From NCBI RefSeq assembly GCF_038002225.1, contig NZ_JBBOCA010000001.1:6386001-6450000 (forward strand): DNA of 64,000 bases, in the 5' to 3' direction. Below are positions 1-8,381 of this stretch, piece by piece. Positions within the stretch are counted from its first letter, which is position 1, and each line of letters begins with the position of its first letter. A program made the translations under genes and the position numbers. The notes under the pieces are model-generated. The model searched no databases, had not been told where the DNA came from, and was given only the letters and a program-made list of their open reading frames with translations. The stretch is from Paenibacillus sp. FSL R7-0204 (lineage in GTDB: Bacteria; Bacillota; Bacilli; Paenibacillales; Paenibacillaceae).

Positions 1-1387
1 TCCTCGCCTGCCCTTCTATCTGCTTACGCTGACTGTCTGCAGTGCGGCGGTTCTCAATCTGTTCCGCTTCCTGCGTTATAACAGCACCGTGTTGCCCGTA
101 ACTGCTTATATAGCCGTGAACTGCTCTGGAAGCATTAAGAACCCCTGCACTCATAAGAGAATAGTCGGCATACAGCCCGGATGCTGCACTTAATATAGCC
201 GGCAAGCCCGAGACCAGCGGCTCCAAGGGAAGCGCGGTACTTCGCTGTACCCCGATGTTGTCGCCCATTCCGCTAAGCTCAGCCGGAGGAAGGATAAGAC
301 CTTCCACCTGTGCTTTCAGCTTCTTAAGAGGCTCTGAGCTAAGCTCTCCGGCCGTGTCTGGAATGTCCCAGTTGCGGGCAGGATCATCCTCCGCAGCACT
401 GGCGTTCGCCTCTGCCTGATCAATGACACTCTTCATCTGAAGGTTCAGCGCATTCACCTGCTTAAGGGTAGCCTCTGCTTCATCCAGCAGACGGCTGTTT
501 TTCTCCTGGAAGTCAGCCAGAACTGCCGGTATCTTGCCTGTTACTTCACCAATCTGAACCTGATACTGTGATAGCACTGCAGTGTACTTCGGCCATGTCT
601 TGGGGGGACGGTAATAATCGTCATAATACTTGTTCACATAATCCCCGTACATCGCCGGGATATCGGAGCTTGCGGCCAAGGTTGCGAGCGAACGCGCCGG
701 AATACTGTCACCCGGAGGATTCATCAGCAGCTTCTGCAGGTTCTGCGCACTGTCAGCAGCTTCCTTACGCTTCTGGAGCATAAGATCTAACGCTTCCTCA
801 CGCTGATCATATAAGGGCTGCAAGTCACCCAGTATCTCTGTTGTCCGTGAAGCCTCAGTCATCGCTGCCGATAACGGCTTAAGCTTGCCCGCCAGCTCCA
901 GGGCGAAATCAACCGGCGCTTTGTATTTCATCTCTTCTATAATCTGCCGCCGGAAGACCTCATAGGTGCCCAGCGGACGGCTCCAGTCCAGCGAGGAGGA
1001 GTCCACCATCACGGGCAGCAGGTTAAAAGCATCACCTCGTCCGCTCTCGTAAAGATTATCGTTAAGCACCTTCGATAGCAGCTGATTGCCGTCCCCGCCG
1101 CCGTAGGCGAATAAGCCATAGTTCTCTCGCAGCTCAATGTCATAAGCTGACATTACAGAGCGTATAGCGGCTCTCGCCAGACGTTCCTCCTGCACATTCA
1201 CCGCCGCAATCCGTGCGTAATCAATCAGCACAGCATTAAAAAGAAATACAAACGCCAGTACCATAATAAGAAAGACCGATACCGAACCTTCTGCTGAACG
1301 AAGACATCTGAATATAGATCCGCGATACAAGCAGCGGCTCAGGCCGGGATACTTGCTCAAGAACCTCCCGTGACTGAAAATACGCAT
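1..1387 (-). CDS. TadG-like pilus assembly protein, partial at C-terminus
   Basis: Open frame from ATG at 1387 to the window edge, about 462 codons, so the 3' end is missing. The ATG has an AAGGGGAA ribosome-binding site 8 bases upstream; an in-frame TTG at 1357 is a weaker alternative. An Arg-rich N-terminus is followed by one hydrophobic segment (about residues 33-52, SVFLIMVLAFVFLFNAV) and a long, mostly soluble, Ala/Leu/Glu-rich extracellular part with coiled-coil character. This layout fits the TadE/TadG-like pilus proteins that follow the pilin gene in Tad operons. It begins 72 bases after the TadE-like gene in the same direction and is probably the last or near-last operon gene. Family assignment rests on topology and context, not on a catalytic motif. 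Confidence 0.7.
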   Translation of the reverse strand, partial: MRIFSHGRFLSKYPGLSRCLYRGSIFRCLRSAEGSVSVFLIMVLAFVFLFNAVLIDYARIAAVNVQEERLARAAIRSVMSAYDIELRENYGLFAYGGGDGNQLLSKVLNDNLYESGRGDAFNLLPVMVDSSSLDWSRPLGTYEVFRRQIIEEMKYKAPVDFALELAGKLKPLSAAMTEASRTTEILGDLQPLYDQREEALDLMLQKRKEAADSAQNLQKLLMNPPGDSIPARSLATLAASSDIPAMYGDYVNKYYDDYYRPPKTWPKYTAVLSQYQVQIGEVTGKIPAVLADFQEKNSRLLDEAEATLKQVNALNLQMKSVIDQAEANASAAEDDPARNWDIPDTAGELSSEPLKKLKAQVEGLILPPAELSGMGDNIGVQRSTALPLEPLVSGLPAILSAASGLYADYSLMSAGVLNASRAVHGYISSYGQHGAVITQEAEQIENRRTADSQRKQIEGQAR

Positions 1388-1458
1388 CCGATCTTCCCCT
1401 TAACCATATTCTTGAACAACCCCGGCACTGGCACTGGCCGCTCCAACATCAGCCATCC

Positions 1459-2124
1459 TTATTTCAGCTTATCCAGCATCAGGGCTGCATGCTTCTTCTC
1501 CATCCCGGTGCCCTCCTTGCCGGCGGAGGAATGCTGTTTGAACTTCGAGCCGTAGTAACGCATGAGATCCACCGTTCTTATGAATTCAACAGGCTCCGTA
1601 ACGTAGGAACGGGCATACACCCCAGGCGCGGCTCTATCGGCCAGCAGATTATACAGAACAGGCAGAGGTAGCACCTTCTTCAGCTCCGTACTGATTCTGC
1701 GGCCAGTCAATCCGTAGACATAGCTCATTTCTCCCTGTAATCCGGCAGGCACCATCTGTGATGCCCGGCGCAGCTTCACTACTGGCAAGGGCCCTCCTTC
1801 TTCAGCATTACCAGGCAGCGTAATGGCCGTACTGCCATTCTCTGCTCCTGAACCGAATAGCGAAGCCAACAGTCCATCCTCACCGATTCTCCAGTACAGC
1901 GGATCAACATTACCGGTCTGGAATTCTCCGCTTACCGCCCGGTTACTATTCTCCCAGTTATAAGCAGCCCGCTCCGCAGTAGCTGAGGCAATCTGCAGCA
2001 GCATCGACTTCTGATAGGTATATAAGGAGAAGAACAGCAGTACCATAGTAATCCCCATAACAATCGGCAGCAGAAGCGAAGCCTCGATAGTGAAGCTCCC
2101 CTCATCCTTCCGCAGCGGAATCAC
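1459..2124 (-). CDS. TadE-like pseudopilin
   Basis: 221 residues. The N-terminus KDEG/SFTIEASLLLPIV matches a class IV prepilin cleavage site: Gly, then Glu at +5 of the mature protein, then a hydrophobic stretch up to about residue 35. TadE-family minor pilins have this arrangement and are matured by a TadV-type prepilin peptidase, which is not visible in the window. The remainder is soluble and presumably extracellular. The start codon overlaps the stop of the upstream pilin gene (ATGA), implying translational coupling. The ribosome-binding site lies inside the pilin gene. Confidence 0.75.
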   Translation of the reverse strand: MIPLRKDEGSFTIEASLLLPIVMGITMVLLFFSLYTYQKSMLLQIASATAERAAYNWENSNRAVSGEFQTGNVDPLYWRIGEDGLLASLFGSGAENGSTAITLPGNAEEGGPLPVVKLRRASQMVPAGLQGEMSYVYGLTGRRISTELKKVLPLPVLYNLLADRAAPGVYARSYVTEPVEFIRTVDLMRYYGSKFKQHSSAGKEGTGMEKKHAALMLDKLK

Positions 2125-2309
2125 TCAAAGACTTCCTGACTCTTATCTCCGGCAGTACCGATCAGATCCTTAACCACCTTCACAATCTCCTCACGGAATA
2201 CCAGAACGACCGCAATCAGCACAGCGATGATCAGGATCATCTCCAACGTTCCCAGCCCCTCCTCATCTCTCCAAAAGCCCTTTGCTCCTTCTACCATCTG
2301 TGTTAACAT
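2121..2309 (-). CDS. Flp-like type IVb pilin
   Basis: A 62-residue protein with a short charged leader, the motif DEEG/LGTLEMILIIAVLIAV and a single hydrophobic helix, then a basic/acidic tail. Gly followed by Glu at +5 and a hydrophobic helix is the hallmark of Flp-type prepilins, the major subunit of Tad pili. Its position right after the two GspF-like membrane genes and before the TadE-like gene is the usual place for a Gram-positive Flp1-like pilin. It is the probable structural subunit of the fibre encoded here. Confidence 0.8.
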   Translation of the reverse strand: MLTQMVEGAKGFWRDEEGLGTLEMILIIAVLIAVVLVFREEIVKVVKDLIGTAGDKSQEVFE

Positions 2310-2322
2310 ACGCCTCTACCTC

Positions 2323-3204
2323 CTACATTTTTAACATCATAATCGCCGGTGTTCCCACCAGCACAATCACAATCAAGAAGATAACCACCATCGGAAAAAC
2401 CAGCTTCGACGATGCCTGTTCGCCGCGTGTGCGGCTGATCGCTTTCCGCTTCTCCCAGAGCATCCGTGACAGATCGCGCAGCGACAGAACAAAATCGGCC
2501 CCGCCTCTGCGGTAATTAAGCAGCACTGTAGTTGTGAAGATGGAGACCTCCTGCACGGCACAGCGCTTACTGAAGTTCTCGAACGCCTGCTGGAAGGAGT
2601 AACCTCCGTCCCATTCAGCCGTCATCTTAATCAACTCTGCGTAGAGCGGATGGGTGCTGTTTCCTTGACGGCTGTTCACACAGCGGACAATCGCCCGCTG
2701 AACCGTCTCACCCGCGCCTACCAGCAGAACAATACTGTTCAGCAGCTCAGGAAGCTCCAGCATAATATTCTGCTCCCGCATACGTACCTTTTTGTGCAGA
2801 TCGCTAACCATCGCCACCGGCAGTGCAACTGCCAAGAGCCCACCGAGGATGATTCCCGCCTGCTCTCCCGTAAGCATTGTCAGCGCACTTCCGCCTGCGG
2901 CAAGCAGCCAGCTGTAGCTAAGCATCTCCCCCATGAACAGTAAGGTCCGTTCTGCACTGTAGCGCATACCATAGATCCGCTGCAGCGAGCGTTGTATCCT
3001 GAACATCACGGACGGGAGATAACTGGCGATTCTGCCCCTCTCTACAAGTAACAATAGAGGCTCTCCCAGCCGCCGCAGCCGCAGGCCCTCCATGGGTAGC
3101 TCCCGCAGAGCAACATAACGGCTGCCGCAGCTCATCCTCAGAATGAGCCAGCCCGCTGCGAGCAGAAGCAGAATCGCACCGCAGATCAATGACATCCCCT
3201 TCAC
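2323..3204 (-). CDS. TadC-like type II secretion F-family membrane protein
   Basis: 293 residues with an N-terminal membrane segment (about 4-22), paired hydrophobic segments around 95-130, and a C-terminal helix ending in VVIFLIVIVLVGTPAIMMLKM. The middle contains the GspF/T2SSF pattern of a cytoplasmic helical bundle (ELLNSIVLLVGAGETVQRAI). In Tad systems TadB and TadC form the inner-membrane platform on which the TadA ATPase acts. It starts 10 bases after the TadB-like gene ends. TadB versus TadC is assigned from gene order only. Confidence 0.8.
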   Translation of the reverse strand: MKGMSLICGAILLLLAAGWLILRMSCGSRYVALRELPMEGLRLRRLGEPLLLLVERGRIASYLPSVMFRIQRSLQRIYGMRYSAERTLLFMGEMLSYSWLLAAGGSALTMLTGEQAGIILGGLLAVALPVAMVSDLHKKVRMREQNIMLELPELLNSIVLLVGAGETVQRAIVRCVNSRQGNSTHPLYAELIKMTAEWDGGYSFQQAFENFSKRCAVQEVSIFTTTVLLNYRRGGADFVLSLRDLSRMLWEKRKAISRTRGEQASSKLVFPMVVIFLIVIVLVGTPAIMMLKM

Positions 3205-3214
3205 TCACCCTCCC

Positions 3215-4072
3215 TCACAGCGGAATATCCATGATCTTGTTGGTCCAGAGATAACAGAGGAACAGTGCAATCAGCGCCAGTGTAGACACCGCTATTCCTG
3301 CACCAGTATACATAGGCTGCATATAGTCTCCGGCGCTCAGACTCATGAACATCACCATCATCAGCGGAGAGACCAGCAGCGCCTTCGCCTCGAATTTCTT
3401 CTGGGCTATACTGACTGCTATATCCTGCTGGATATCCAACTTCTCGCCGATGATCGATGAGGTGCGGCGTACGATCTCAACCAGATCCCCGCCCGTACGC
3501 TTGCAGACCATGAACACATCTGCGAAGCGCTCCACATCCTCCATTCCTGCTCTTTTGCTGAATTCATAGAGCGCATCTTCAATCGGCTCTCCGTTCTCCA
3601 TCCGGGCACAAATGATATTCAGCTCGGAGATCATATCACTTGCGCCTTCCGGGTCAAGCATCCGCAGATCCTGCACAGCCTCGCGGAAGGCATTCTCCAC
3701 CGAACGCCCGGCGGAGAGCGACGAAGAGAGCGAGAACAGCATCTGCTTGAATTGCAGATTCAGCGCAGCCCGGCGGCGCTGCAGCAGATATTCGCGGAGT
3801 AGCCGCGGCCCATATGCGCTTCCGGGGACAAGCAGTGCCGCCAGGAGCAGCCGGTGATAGAACAGGTAACCAATTCCGAACAACAGGGCTCCGGCACCCA
3901 GAATGACCAGCATTCTTTGCAGGGAGCTAAGCTCATATACGGTATAATCCGGCAGCAGCACCTGCTCTCCCCCTTGAGATGCACTGACCGGCAGCACGGG
4001 CTTCACCCTCTTCACGAACCCTTTATTTCGCCTTGCTAGGGGATGCCGGTCGCTCTTCTTCATTACGTTCAA
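3215..4072 (-). CDS. TadB-like type II secretion F-family membrane protein
   Basis: 285 residues. A basic N-terminus is followed by a double membrane segment (about 53-85). A T2SSF cytoplasmic domain includes FSLSSSLSAGRSVENAFREA, and there are two C-terminal membrane helices. GspF-family proteins are the platform of type IV pilus and type II secretion machines. The start overlaps the stop of tadA/cpaF by 4 bases, so the ATPase and platform are translationally coupled. Confidence 0.8.
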   Translation of the reverse strand: MNVMKKSDRHPLARRNKGFVKRVKPVLPVSASQGGEQVLLPDYTVYELSSLQRMLVILGAGALLFGIGYLFYHRLLLAALLVPGSAYGPRLLREYLLQRRRAALNLQFKQMLFSLSSSLSAGRSVENAFREAVQDLRMLDPEGASDMISELNIICARMENGEPIEDALYEFSKRAGMEDVERFADVFMVCKRTGGDLVEIVRRTSSIIGEKLDIQQDIAVSIAQKKFEAKALLVSPLMMVMFMSLSAGDYMQPMYTGAGIAVSTLALIALFLCYLWTNKIMDIPL

Positions 4073-5340
4073 GGTACACTCGCCTCCTGCGCAGAGCTTC
4101 TGCTCTCGTACTGCTTGAGCGGATAATCATGGATTCCGGCCATCCGCAGCTTGTCCGCATGCAGAAGCGGGTTGCCGCAGACCTCAAGCCTCCCCTGCAC
4201 CCGGCCATCCTGTTCCCCCAACTCCCGAAATTCATATAGTGGATTCAAGATGACTTCGCCGCTGCGGATACCCGCAACCTCACTGATCTCCATCACCCGG
4301 CGTGAGCGGTCACGCAGCCGCGACAGATGCACGAATATATCGATCGCCGAGCTGATCTGTTGACGGACGACGGTTACCGGAAGATCAGCGGCGCTAAGCA
4401 CCATAGTCTCCAGGCGGCTGAGCATGTCCAGCGCACTATTCGAATGCCCCGTTGACAACGAACCGTCATGGCCGGTGTTCATCGCCTGCAGCATATCCAG
4501 ACACTCAGCCCCCCTCACCTCTCCGACGACAATACGGTTCGGCCGCATCCGCAGCGAGGTGCGGATCAGGTCACGGATGGTGATCTCCCCCCGTCCCTCC
4601 GTGTTAGCATTCCGGGTCTCCAGGGAGACCAGATTCGGAACCGTAACGATCTGCAGCTCTGCCGAATCCTCCACCGTAATGACACGCTCCTGCGGCGGGA
4701 TGTACTGCGATAGAGCATTCAGAAAGGTTGTTTTCCCTGAGCCAGTCCCCCCGCTGATGAAAATATTGTATTTGGCAGCAACCAGAATCTGCAGCAGCTC
4801 GGCTCCTTCCTCCGAGAGCGCTTCACGCCTCACCAGCTCTGCCATCGACATCGGTGTCTCCGGGAATTTGCGGATGGTCATGGCCGGACCCTTCAGCGCT
4901 GCAGGCGGCAGTACGATATTGACACGCGAGCCATCCTGCAGCCGCGCATCTACAATCGGCGAGGATTCATTAACCACACGGTTGACGCCGGAGACGATAA
5001 TCTGAATGATATCCTCCAGCCTGCTCCCCGATTCAAAAGCCAGCGGCAGCCTACGGATCATGCCCTCTTCCTCAATAAAGATCTCCTCATGGCTGTTGAT
5101 CATAATCTCGGTGATCGCCGGATTATCCACCAGCGGCTGGAGAATATCCAGCCCCCGGAAGGAATCGAATAGCTTTTTCACCAGCTCGTGCTTCTCCTGG
5201 GCAGTCAGGAGGCGTAATTGCTCCCGCTCCAGAATGATCTGTTCGATATAAGCAGCCAGTTCATCATTCCCGATGACCGAGGTAACATCCAGCCCTGCAC
5301 GGATGTCGCTGCGCAAGGCGCGGAACATCTCTTCATTCAT
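4069..5340 (-). CDS. tadA: TadA/CpaF secretion ATPase for the Tad pilus
   Basis: 423 residues, usual length for CpaF/TadA. Walker A GGTGSGKT is at about 197-204, Walker B RIVVGEVRG at about 269-277, and a His box (NTGHDGSLSTGHSNS) follows. The N-terminal region with ITEIMINS and the DARLQDGSRVN segment is typical of CpaF-type GspE ATPases. It powers pilin assembly at the cytoplasmic face of the membrane, together with the TadB/C-like proteins encoded next. It overlaps the preceding cpaE-like gene and the following tadB-like gene by 4 bases each. An apparent 193-codon frame on the opposite strand inside it is a shadow. Confidence 0.93.
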   Translation of the reverse strand: MNEEMFRALRSDIRAGLDVTSVIGNDELAAYIEQIILEREQLRLLTAQEKHELVKKLFDSFRGLDILQPLVDNPAITEIMINSHEEIFIEEEGMIRRLPLAFESGSRLEDIIQIIVSGVNRVVNESSPIVDARLQDGSRVNIVLPPAALKGPAMTIRKFPETPMSMAELVRREALSEEGAELLQILVAAKYNIFISGGTGSGKTTFLNALSQYIPPQERVITVEDSAELQIVTVPNLVSLETRNANTEGRGEITIRDLIRTSLRMRPNRIVVGEVRGAECLDMLQAMNTGHDGSLSTGHSNSALDMLSRLETMVLSAADLPVTVVRQQISSAIDIFVHLSRLRDRSRRVMEISEVAGIRSGEVILNPLYEFRELGEQDGRVQGRLEVCGNPLLHADKLRMAGIHDYPLKQYESRSSAQEASVP

Positions 5341-6497
5341 ATAGGAATCCGGGTGAACACCCCAGGCAATTCAGGCTCTACTATAGCTCTGGAGAGCTGC
5401 TGAATACCGTCAATGAATTGGGGAGAGCTTAGGCAGAGTTCTCCATAATGCTGTAACCCCCAGGATGGAATATATGGAAGTACAGCATCCAGCCGGAGGG
5501 CAGCAGATAGCGGACCTTCATTCTCCCCTCCGGTGCAGCCGTTCATGACGAATCGGCTCCTGTTCACCAGCTCCGGCTGCATGCCGGAGTGCGGACTGGC
5601 AATATAATCGAGCCAGCGTTCCGCCTTGCGGATACTGGCTTGGTCATTCTTCAGCACCCACAGCAGAATGCCGCACCTGTTCAGAACTGCCTGGGCCCGT
5701 TCCTCTTCGATAGCGCCGGTGTCTACAACAACCACATCATAACTTCCGGCTCCGGCCAGCCCTTCCAGTAGATCCAGCGTGTCCTGCCGGGACATCTGGA
5801 GCATCTCTTTGAAGTTCTCCACAGGCCGGAAGGCATCACACCGCAGACTGTCATGTCTGAACGCATAATCAGTCCATTTCGGCTGCCCTCTTCCCCCCTT
5901 ATTCTCTGGTCCTCCAGCCTTAAGCTCATACAAGAGCCGCTCAAGACCGGGAACATGACTCCCCGGCATACGCAGGATGAAGCCGCTGCTGTCCACACTT
6001 TCCAGGTTCAGATAGAACACGGACAGGCCCACCGCTCCAAGCTGCTTCGCCATGTTCAACGCTACCGTGGTTTTGCCGCTGCCGCCGCTGGCTGAGACGA
6101 CACCTAGCAGCAGCGTCTCTTCCTTAGGCAAAGCGGGCGTTCGCACCCGCTTCAGATCACTCAGCTGGAGAATCGCTTCCAGCAACGACGGCAGTGCCTG
6201 ATACTTGGCAATATGCCTTCCCCCCGCCAAATCCCGGCCATTCGGCAATTCTCCGCCTTCACTTAAGACAGCCCAGGGAACTGTACTCCTCGCTTCCACC
6301 AGCCAGGCTTCAATGAAGGACGGGTCACCGGCTACCGCATCCGGCAGCTCGTCACCTGTCATAAATTCCATAAAAGCATCCAGTCTGCTGAAAGCCGTAA
6401 TCCGCAGCATCTCCCCATATTCGCTATGATGAAGGTAATGAAGCAGCGGTTCAATATATTGGCTCTCCCTAACTGCAAGCACGATTCTTGCCGTCAT
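5337..6497 (-). CDS. CpaE/TadZ-like ParA-type ATPase
   Basis: 386 residues from ATG 6497, chosen because GAGAGGAGGAGGAG lies 4-5 bases upstream; the frame is open to 6575, but that extension runs through the leader hairpin. The N-terminal 120 residues resemble a receiver-like domain. A deviant Walker A, SGGSGKTT (about 138-145), and YDVVVVDTG further on mark a MinD/ParA ATPase. CpaE/TadZ proteins localise Tad pilus assembly. It is the first gene of the operon and is preceded by a promoter and a terminator-like hairpin. Confidence 0.8.
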   Translation of the reverse strand: MTARIVLAVRESQYIEPLLHYLHHSEYGEMLRITAFSRLDAFMEFMTGDELPDAVAGDPSFIEAWLVEARSTVPWAVLSEGGELPNGRDLAGGRHIAKYQALPSLLEAILQLSDLKRVRTPALPKEETLLLGVVSASGGSGKTTVALNMAKQLGAVGLSVFYLNLESVDSSGFILRMPGSHVPGLERLLYELKAGGPENKGGRGQPKWTDYAFRHDSLRCDAFRPVENFKEMLQMSRQDTLDLLEGLAGAGSYDVVVVDTGAIEEERAQAVLNRCGILLWVLKNDQASIRKAERWLDYIASPHSGMQPELVNRSRFVMNGCTGGENEGPLSAALRLDAVLPYIPSWGLQHYGELCLSSPQFIDGIQQLSRAIVEPELPGVFTRIPI

Positions 6498-6540
6498 GAA
6501 CTCCTCCTCCTCTCTTGAATACATAGAAAAAAAGAACAGC

Positions 6541-6586
6541 AAAAAAGCACCGCCAATAACCGTGAATACGGTCATTGAACGGTGCT
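6541..6586 (-). terminator. Hairpin plus U-run in the Tad operon leader
   Basis: On the minus strand AGCACCG (6586-6580) pairs with CGGTGCT (6552-6546), with a second inner pairing around ACCGT/ACGGT, followed immediately by TTTTTT. It sits about 30 bases downstream of the predicted promoter and 50 bases upstream of the cpaE-like start. It can stop read-through from the DCC gene or act as an attenuator in the operon leader. Confidence 0.7.
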
Positions 6587-6614
6587 TCCGTTACTGTTCC
6601 TGTAATTTACTGCT

Positions 6615-6643
6615 ATAGTAGCATATATATAAGAAGTCAGCAA
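6615..6643 (-). promoter_or_regulatory. Predicted sigma-A promoter of the Tad operon
   Basis: On the minus strand a -35 TTGCTG (6643-6638) and a -10 TACTAT (6620-6615) are separated by 17 bases. Initiation would fall near 6605, giving a leader of about 110 bases that contains the terminator-like hairpin at 6546-6586. Confidence 0.6.
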
Positions 6644-6693
6644 TATCTTTTTCACCACTATTTGAGAGAATCCCTCAGAATCCCCCTTACCGG

Positions 6694-7113
6694 CTACAGA
6701 AATCTGCGCTTCATATCCGGTGTCGGCAGCAGACACTGCTCATCCCGGCCGAACCAGCGGTAGCGGTTCCTGGCCACAATCCTGTACATAGCGTTACGTA
6801 GCGGCCCCGGAATCAGGATGAACACATAGGCGGCGGGCCACGGGAAGCGTAGGCGGCGGGCAATCCGCAGCACTGCTGCCGATTTTGTATAATATTTGCC
6901 GTCCTCTATCAGTACCACTGTGTCTAATTGCTGCTCCGGCAGGCCGCCTGCCTTAAGCAGTTCCCGGGCCGCTTCACTCTGCAAGGAGGCGAATTTGAAG
7001 TGCGCCTTGGGATCACGCGGAATAATGAACCGGACAATTCCCTGGCACAGATGACAGACCCCATCGATCAGCACAATAGATTGGCCCTGCATATCCTTCC
7101 GCTTCTCAGCCAC
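6694..7113 (-). CDS. DCC-family thiol-disulfide oxidoreductase-like protein
   Basis: 139 residues, GTG start with GGAAGGGGG about 6 bases upstream (an ATG at 7092 is possible). The motif LIDGVCHLCQGIVRFIIPRDP is the signature of DCC-family proteins (DUF393, YuxK-like): Asp plus a Cys-x-x-Cys near the N-terminus in a thioredoxin-like fold. The C-terminus RNRYRWFGRDEQC is also typical. The cellular substrate is not known from sequence. It is monocistronic, ending just upstream of the Tad promoter. Confidence 0.85.
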   Translation of the reverse strand: MAEKRKDMQGQSIVLIDGVCHLCQGIVRFIIPRDPKAHFKFASLQSEAARELLKAGGLPEQQLDTVVLIEDGKYYTKSAAVLRIARRLRFPWPAAYVFILIPGPLRNAMYRIVARNRYRWFGRDEQCLLPTPDMKRRFL

Positions 7114-7173
7114 ATCGCCGCCCCCTTCCTCTTAAGCATAGTGTAACATTCGTATTCCCTTTTGAAAAAAAAC

Positions 7174-7197
7174 AAAAAACGCGGGATAGCTCCCGCG
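7174..7197 (-). terminator. Rho-independent terminator after the Cys-rich gene
   Basis: Minus strand CGCGGGA GCTA TCCCGCG hairpin (7197-7180) followed by TTTTTTG. It lies 23 bases past the stop of the gene at 7220. Confidence 0.85.
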
Positions 7198-7219
7198 CCT
7201 ACAACGTCCGTTCGTCCAA

Positions 7220-7498
7220 TTATTCAGCAATTGCTTTGTTAATCCATTCGTCCCCGGTCATTTGCTCTTCGAAATCAGCAGTGAAGGATTCCATGCATTT
7301 GCAGATGAAATCTTTGCGGCATACCGGACAAGGAGTCTTGAGCAGGCGGCTGATGTTCGTCATTTTCCATTCCGGAAACCGGTTGTAGAACGCGCGGCAC
7401 TCCGTTCCGTCAGCAAGCTTGATAATGAACTCGTACAATCCTTCCTTATCATTGCTGCTGGCTTTGGTCACATTCGTAATACTCGGTTTGTAAGACAT
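7220..7498 (-). CDS. Small Cys-containing protein of unknown function
   Basis: 92 residues from ATG 7498, with GGGTGA 5 bases upstream; ATG 7504 or GTG 7507 are in-frame alternatives. The C-terminal half carries CPVCRKDFICKC, four Cys that could bind a metal, followed by an acidic tail. The first half reads like a small beta-rich domain (EGLYEFIIKLADGTECRAFY). No family recognised. It is monocistronic with its own terminator. Codon use and strand match the chromosomal neighbours, so it is probably a real core gene. Confidence 0.75.
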   Translation of the reverse strand: MSYKPSITNVTKASSNDKEGLYEFIIKLADGTECRAFYNRFPEWKMTNISRLLKTPCPVCRKDFICKCMESFTADFEEQMTGDEWINKAIAE

Positions 7499-7705
7499 CT
7501 TCATCACCCATTATTTAAATTTTTGGTAGTTAATAACACGCGCGACATTAACAGATACTTAGACATATTAAAGAATTTCCGGGGTGATGTCAACCAAAGT
7601 ACAGGCCCTGCACGCTATTTACCACACTTCCGGCCTTCTCAGACTCTATTTAGCCATTATTCCCAGCTTTGTCCATTCCTACCCGTGTCTCTGCGCTCAA
7701 CATCA

Positions 7706-7738
7706 TGTAAGACCAGACATTCAATGTCTGGCCTTACA
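7706..7738. repeat. Inverted repeat downstream of ohr
   Basis: TGTAAGaCCAGACATT and its complement flank CAA, a near-perfect 15-bp-arm palindrome with one mismatch, 38 bases beyond the ohr stop. There is no U-run on either strand, so it is a weak terminator or an mRNA-stabilising hairpin at best. The rest of 7508-7776 shows no gene. Confidence 0.6.
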
Positions 7739-7776
7739 GTTAACCATGCTATTCAATTTCACATTGCTGTCTATCT

Positions 7777-8211
7777 CTACAGAACGTTCAGCTCAACCTC
7801 AATGTTTCCGCGGGTCGCCTTGGAGTATGGGCAGAAATCATGTGCTTTCTTAGCCAGATCCTCTGCCACAGAGCGCTCAATACCCGGCAGCTTCACATCC
7901 AGCTTCACGGCCAGCTTGAAGCCTCCGTCGCTCTCGTCCTTGCCGATCAGCACATTCGAGGTAATCTCGACATCCTGCAGCTTTACGCCTTCTTTACGGG
8001 CAATATTAGCAAGGGCACTCTCATAGCATGCACCATAACCTGCCGCGAACAGTTGCTCCGGATTTGTCCCTGCACCGCCAGGACCTCCAAGCTCCTTCGG
8101 AATTTTGAGATCATGCTTCAGCGCTCCGTCGGACGATTCGACCGAACCTTCACGGCCTCCGCGAACCTTGGCTGTAGCAGTATATAGGGGTTTCAGTTTC
8201 AATGTACTCAT
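7777..8211 (-). CDS. ohr: Ohr organic hydroperoxide resistance protein
   Basis: 144 residues from ATG 8211, selected for the AAGGAGAG 9 bases upstream; the open frame extends further but without a start signal. It is an OsmC/Ohr-family thiol peroxidase: the two redox Cys lie in GYGACYESAL and HDFCPYS, and the N-terminal TATAKVRGGREGSVESSDG pattern fits Ohr. It reduces organic hydroperoxides in the cytoplasm with lipoyl-dependent recycling in characterised homologues. It is transcribed away from gpx, and OhrR-like palindromes lie in the shared intergenic region. Confidence 0.95.
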   Translation of the reverse strand: MSTLKLKPLYTATAKVRGGREGSVESSDGALKHDLKIPKELGGPGGAGTNPEQLFAAGYGACYESALANIARKEGVKLQDVEITSNVLIGKDESDGGFKLAVKLDVKLPGIERSVAEDLAKKAHDFCPYSKATRGNIEVELNVL

Positions 8212-8233
8212 TTTTAACGCTCTCCTTTTTAAC

Positions 8234-8244
8234 ACAAATTTTGT
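8234..8244. promoter_or_regulatory. Possible second OhrR-type box before ohr
   Basis: Plus strand ACAAATTTTGT (perfect 5-bp arms) sits 23 bases upstream of the ohr start and resembles a degenerate OhrR half-site pair. It is a weaker match than the box at 8339. Confidence 0.4.
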
Positions 8245-8316
8245 AAGAACACTTATCCTTAACTTAAACAACCTCACATTTTTGAAACGATCTGGCACAT
8301 TATTACCTTTTAAAAC

Positions 8317-8352
8317 TTGCTTCCGGCGGTGAATAGTGTACAATTAAATTGT
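8317..8352 (+). promoter_or_regulatory. gpx promoter with overlapping OhrR-like operator
   Basis: -35 TTGCTT (8317-8322) and -10 TACAAT (8339-8344) are spaced by 16 bases. The -10 is embedded in TACAATTAAATTGT (8339-8352), whose ACAATT-A-AATTGT arms match the B. subtilis OhrR operator half-sites. A repressor bound here would block the promoter. It is also about 130 bases upstream of ohr, so one site may serve both genes. Confidence 0.6.
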
Positions 8353-8381
8353 GATAAATCAATGTTCGGGAGGAATCATTC

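Noticed and set aside
4424..5005. Long plus-strand open frame (193 codons) inside the tadA gene
   Set aside because: Antisense shadow of a well-defined ATPase gene; Ser/Arg-rich product with no start signal.
6497..6610. A c-di-GMP or other known riboswitch in the Tad leader
   Set aside because: The leader is only about 110 bases and lacks the GEMM consensus; only the terminator hairpin is supported.
7262..8026. 254-codon plus-strand frame across the Cys-rich gene and ohr
   Set aside because: It runs antisense to two supported genes, and its product is low-complexity and without domains.
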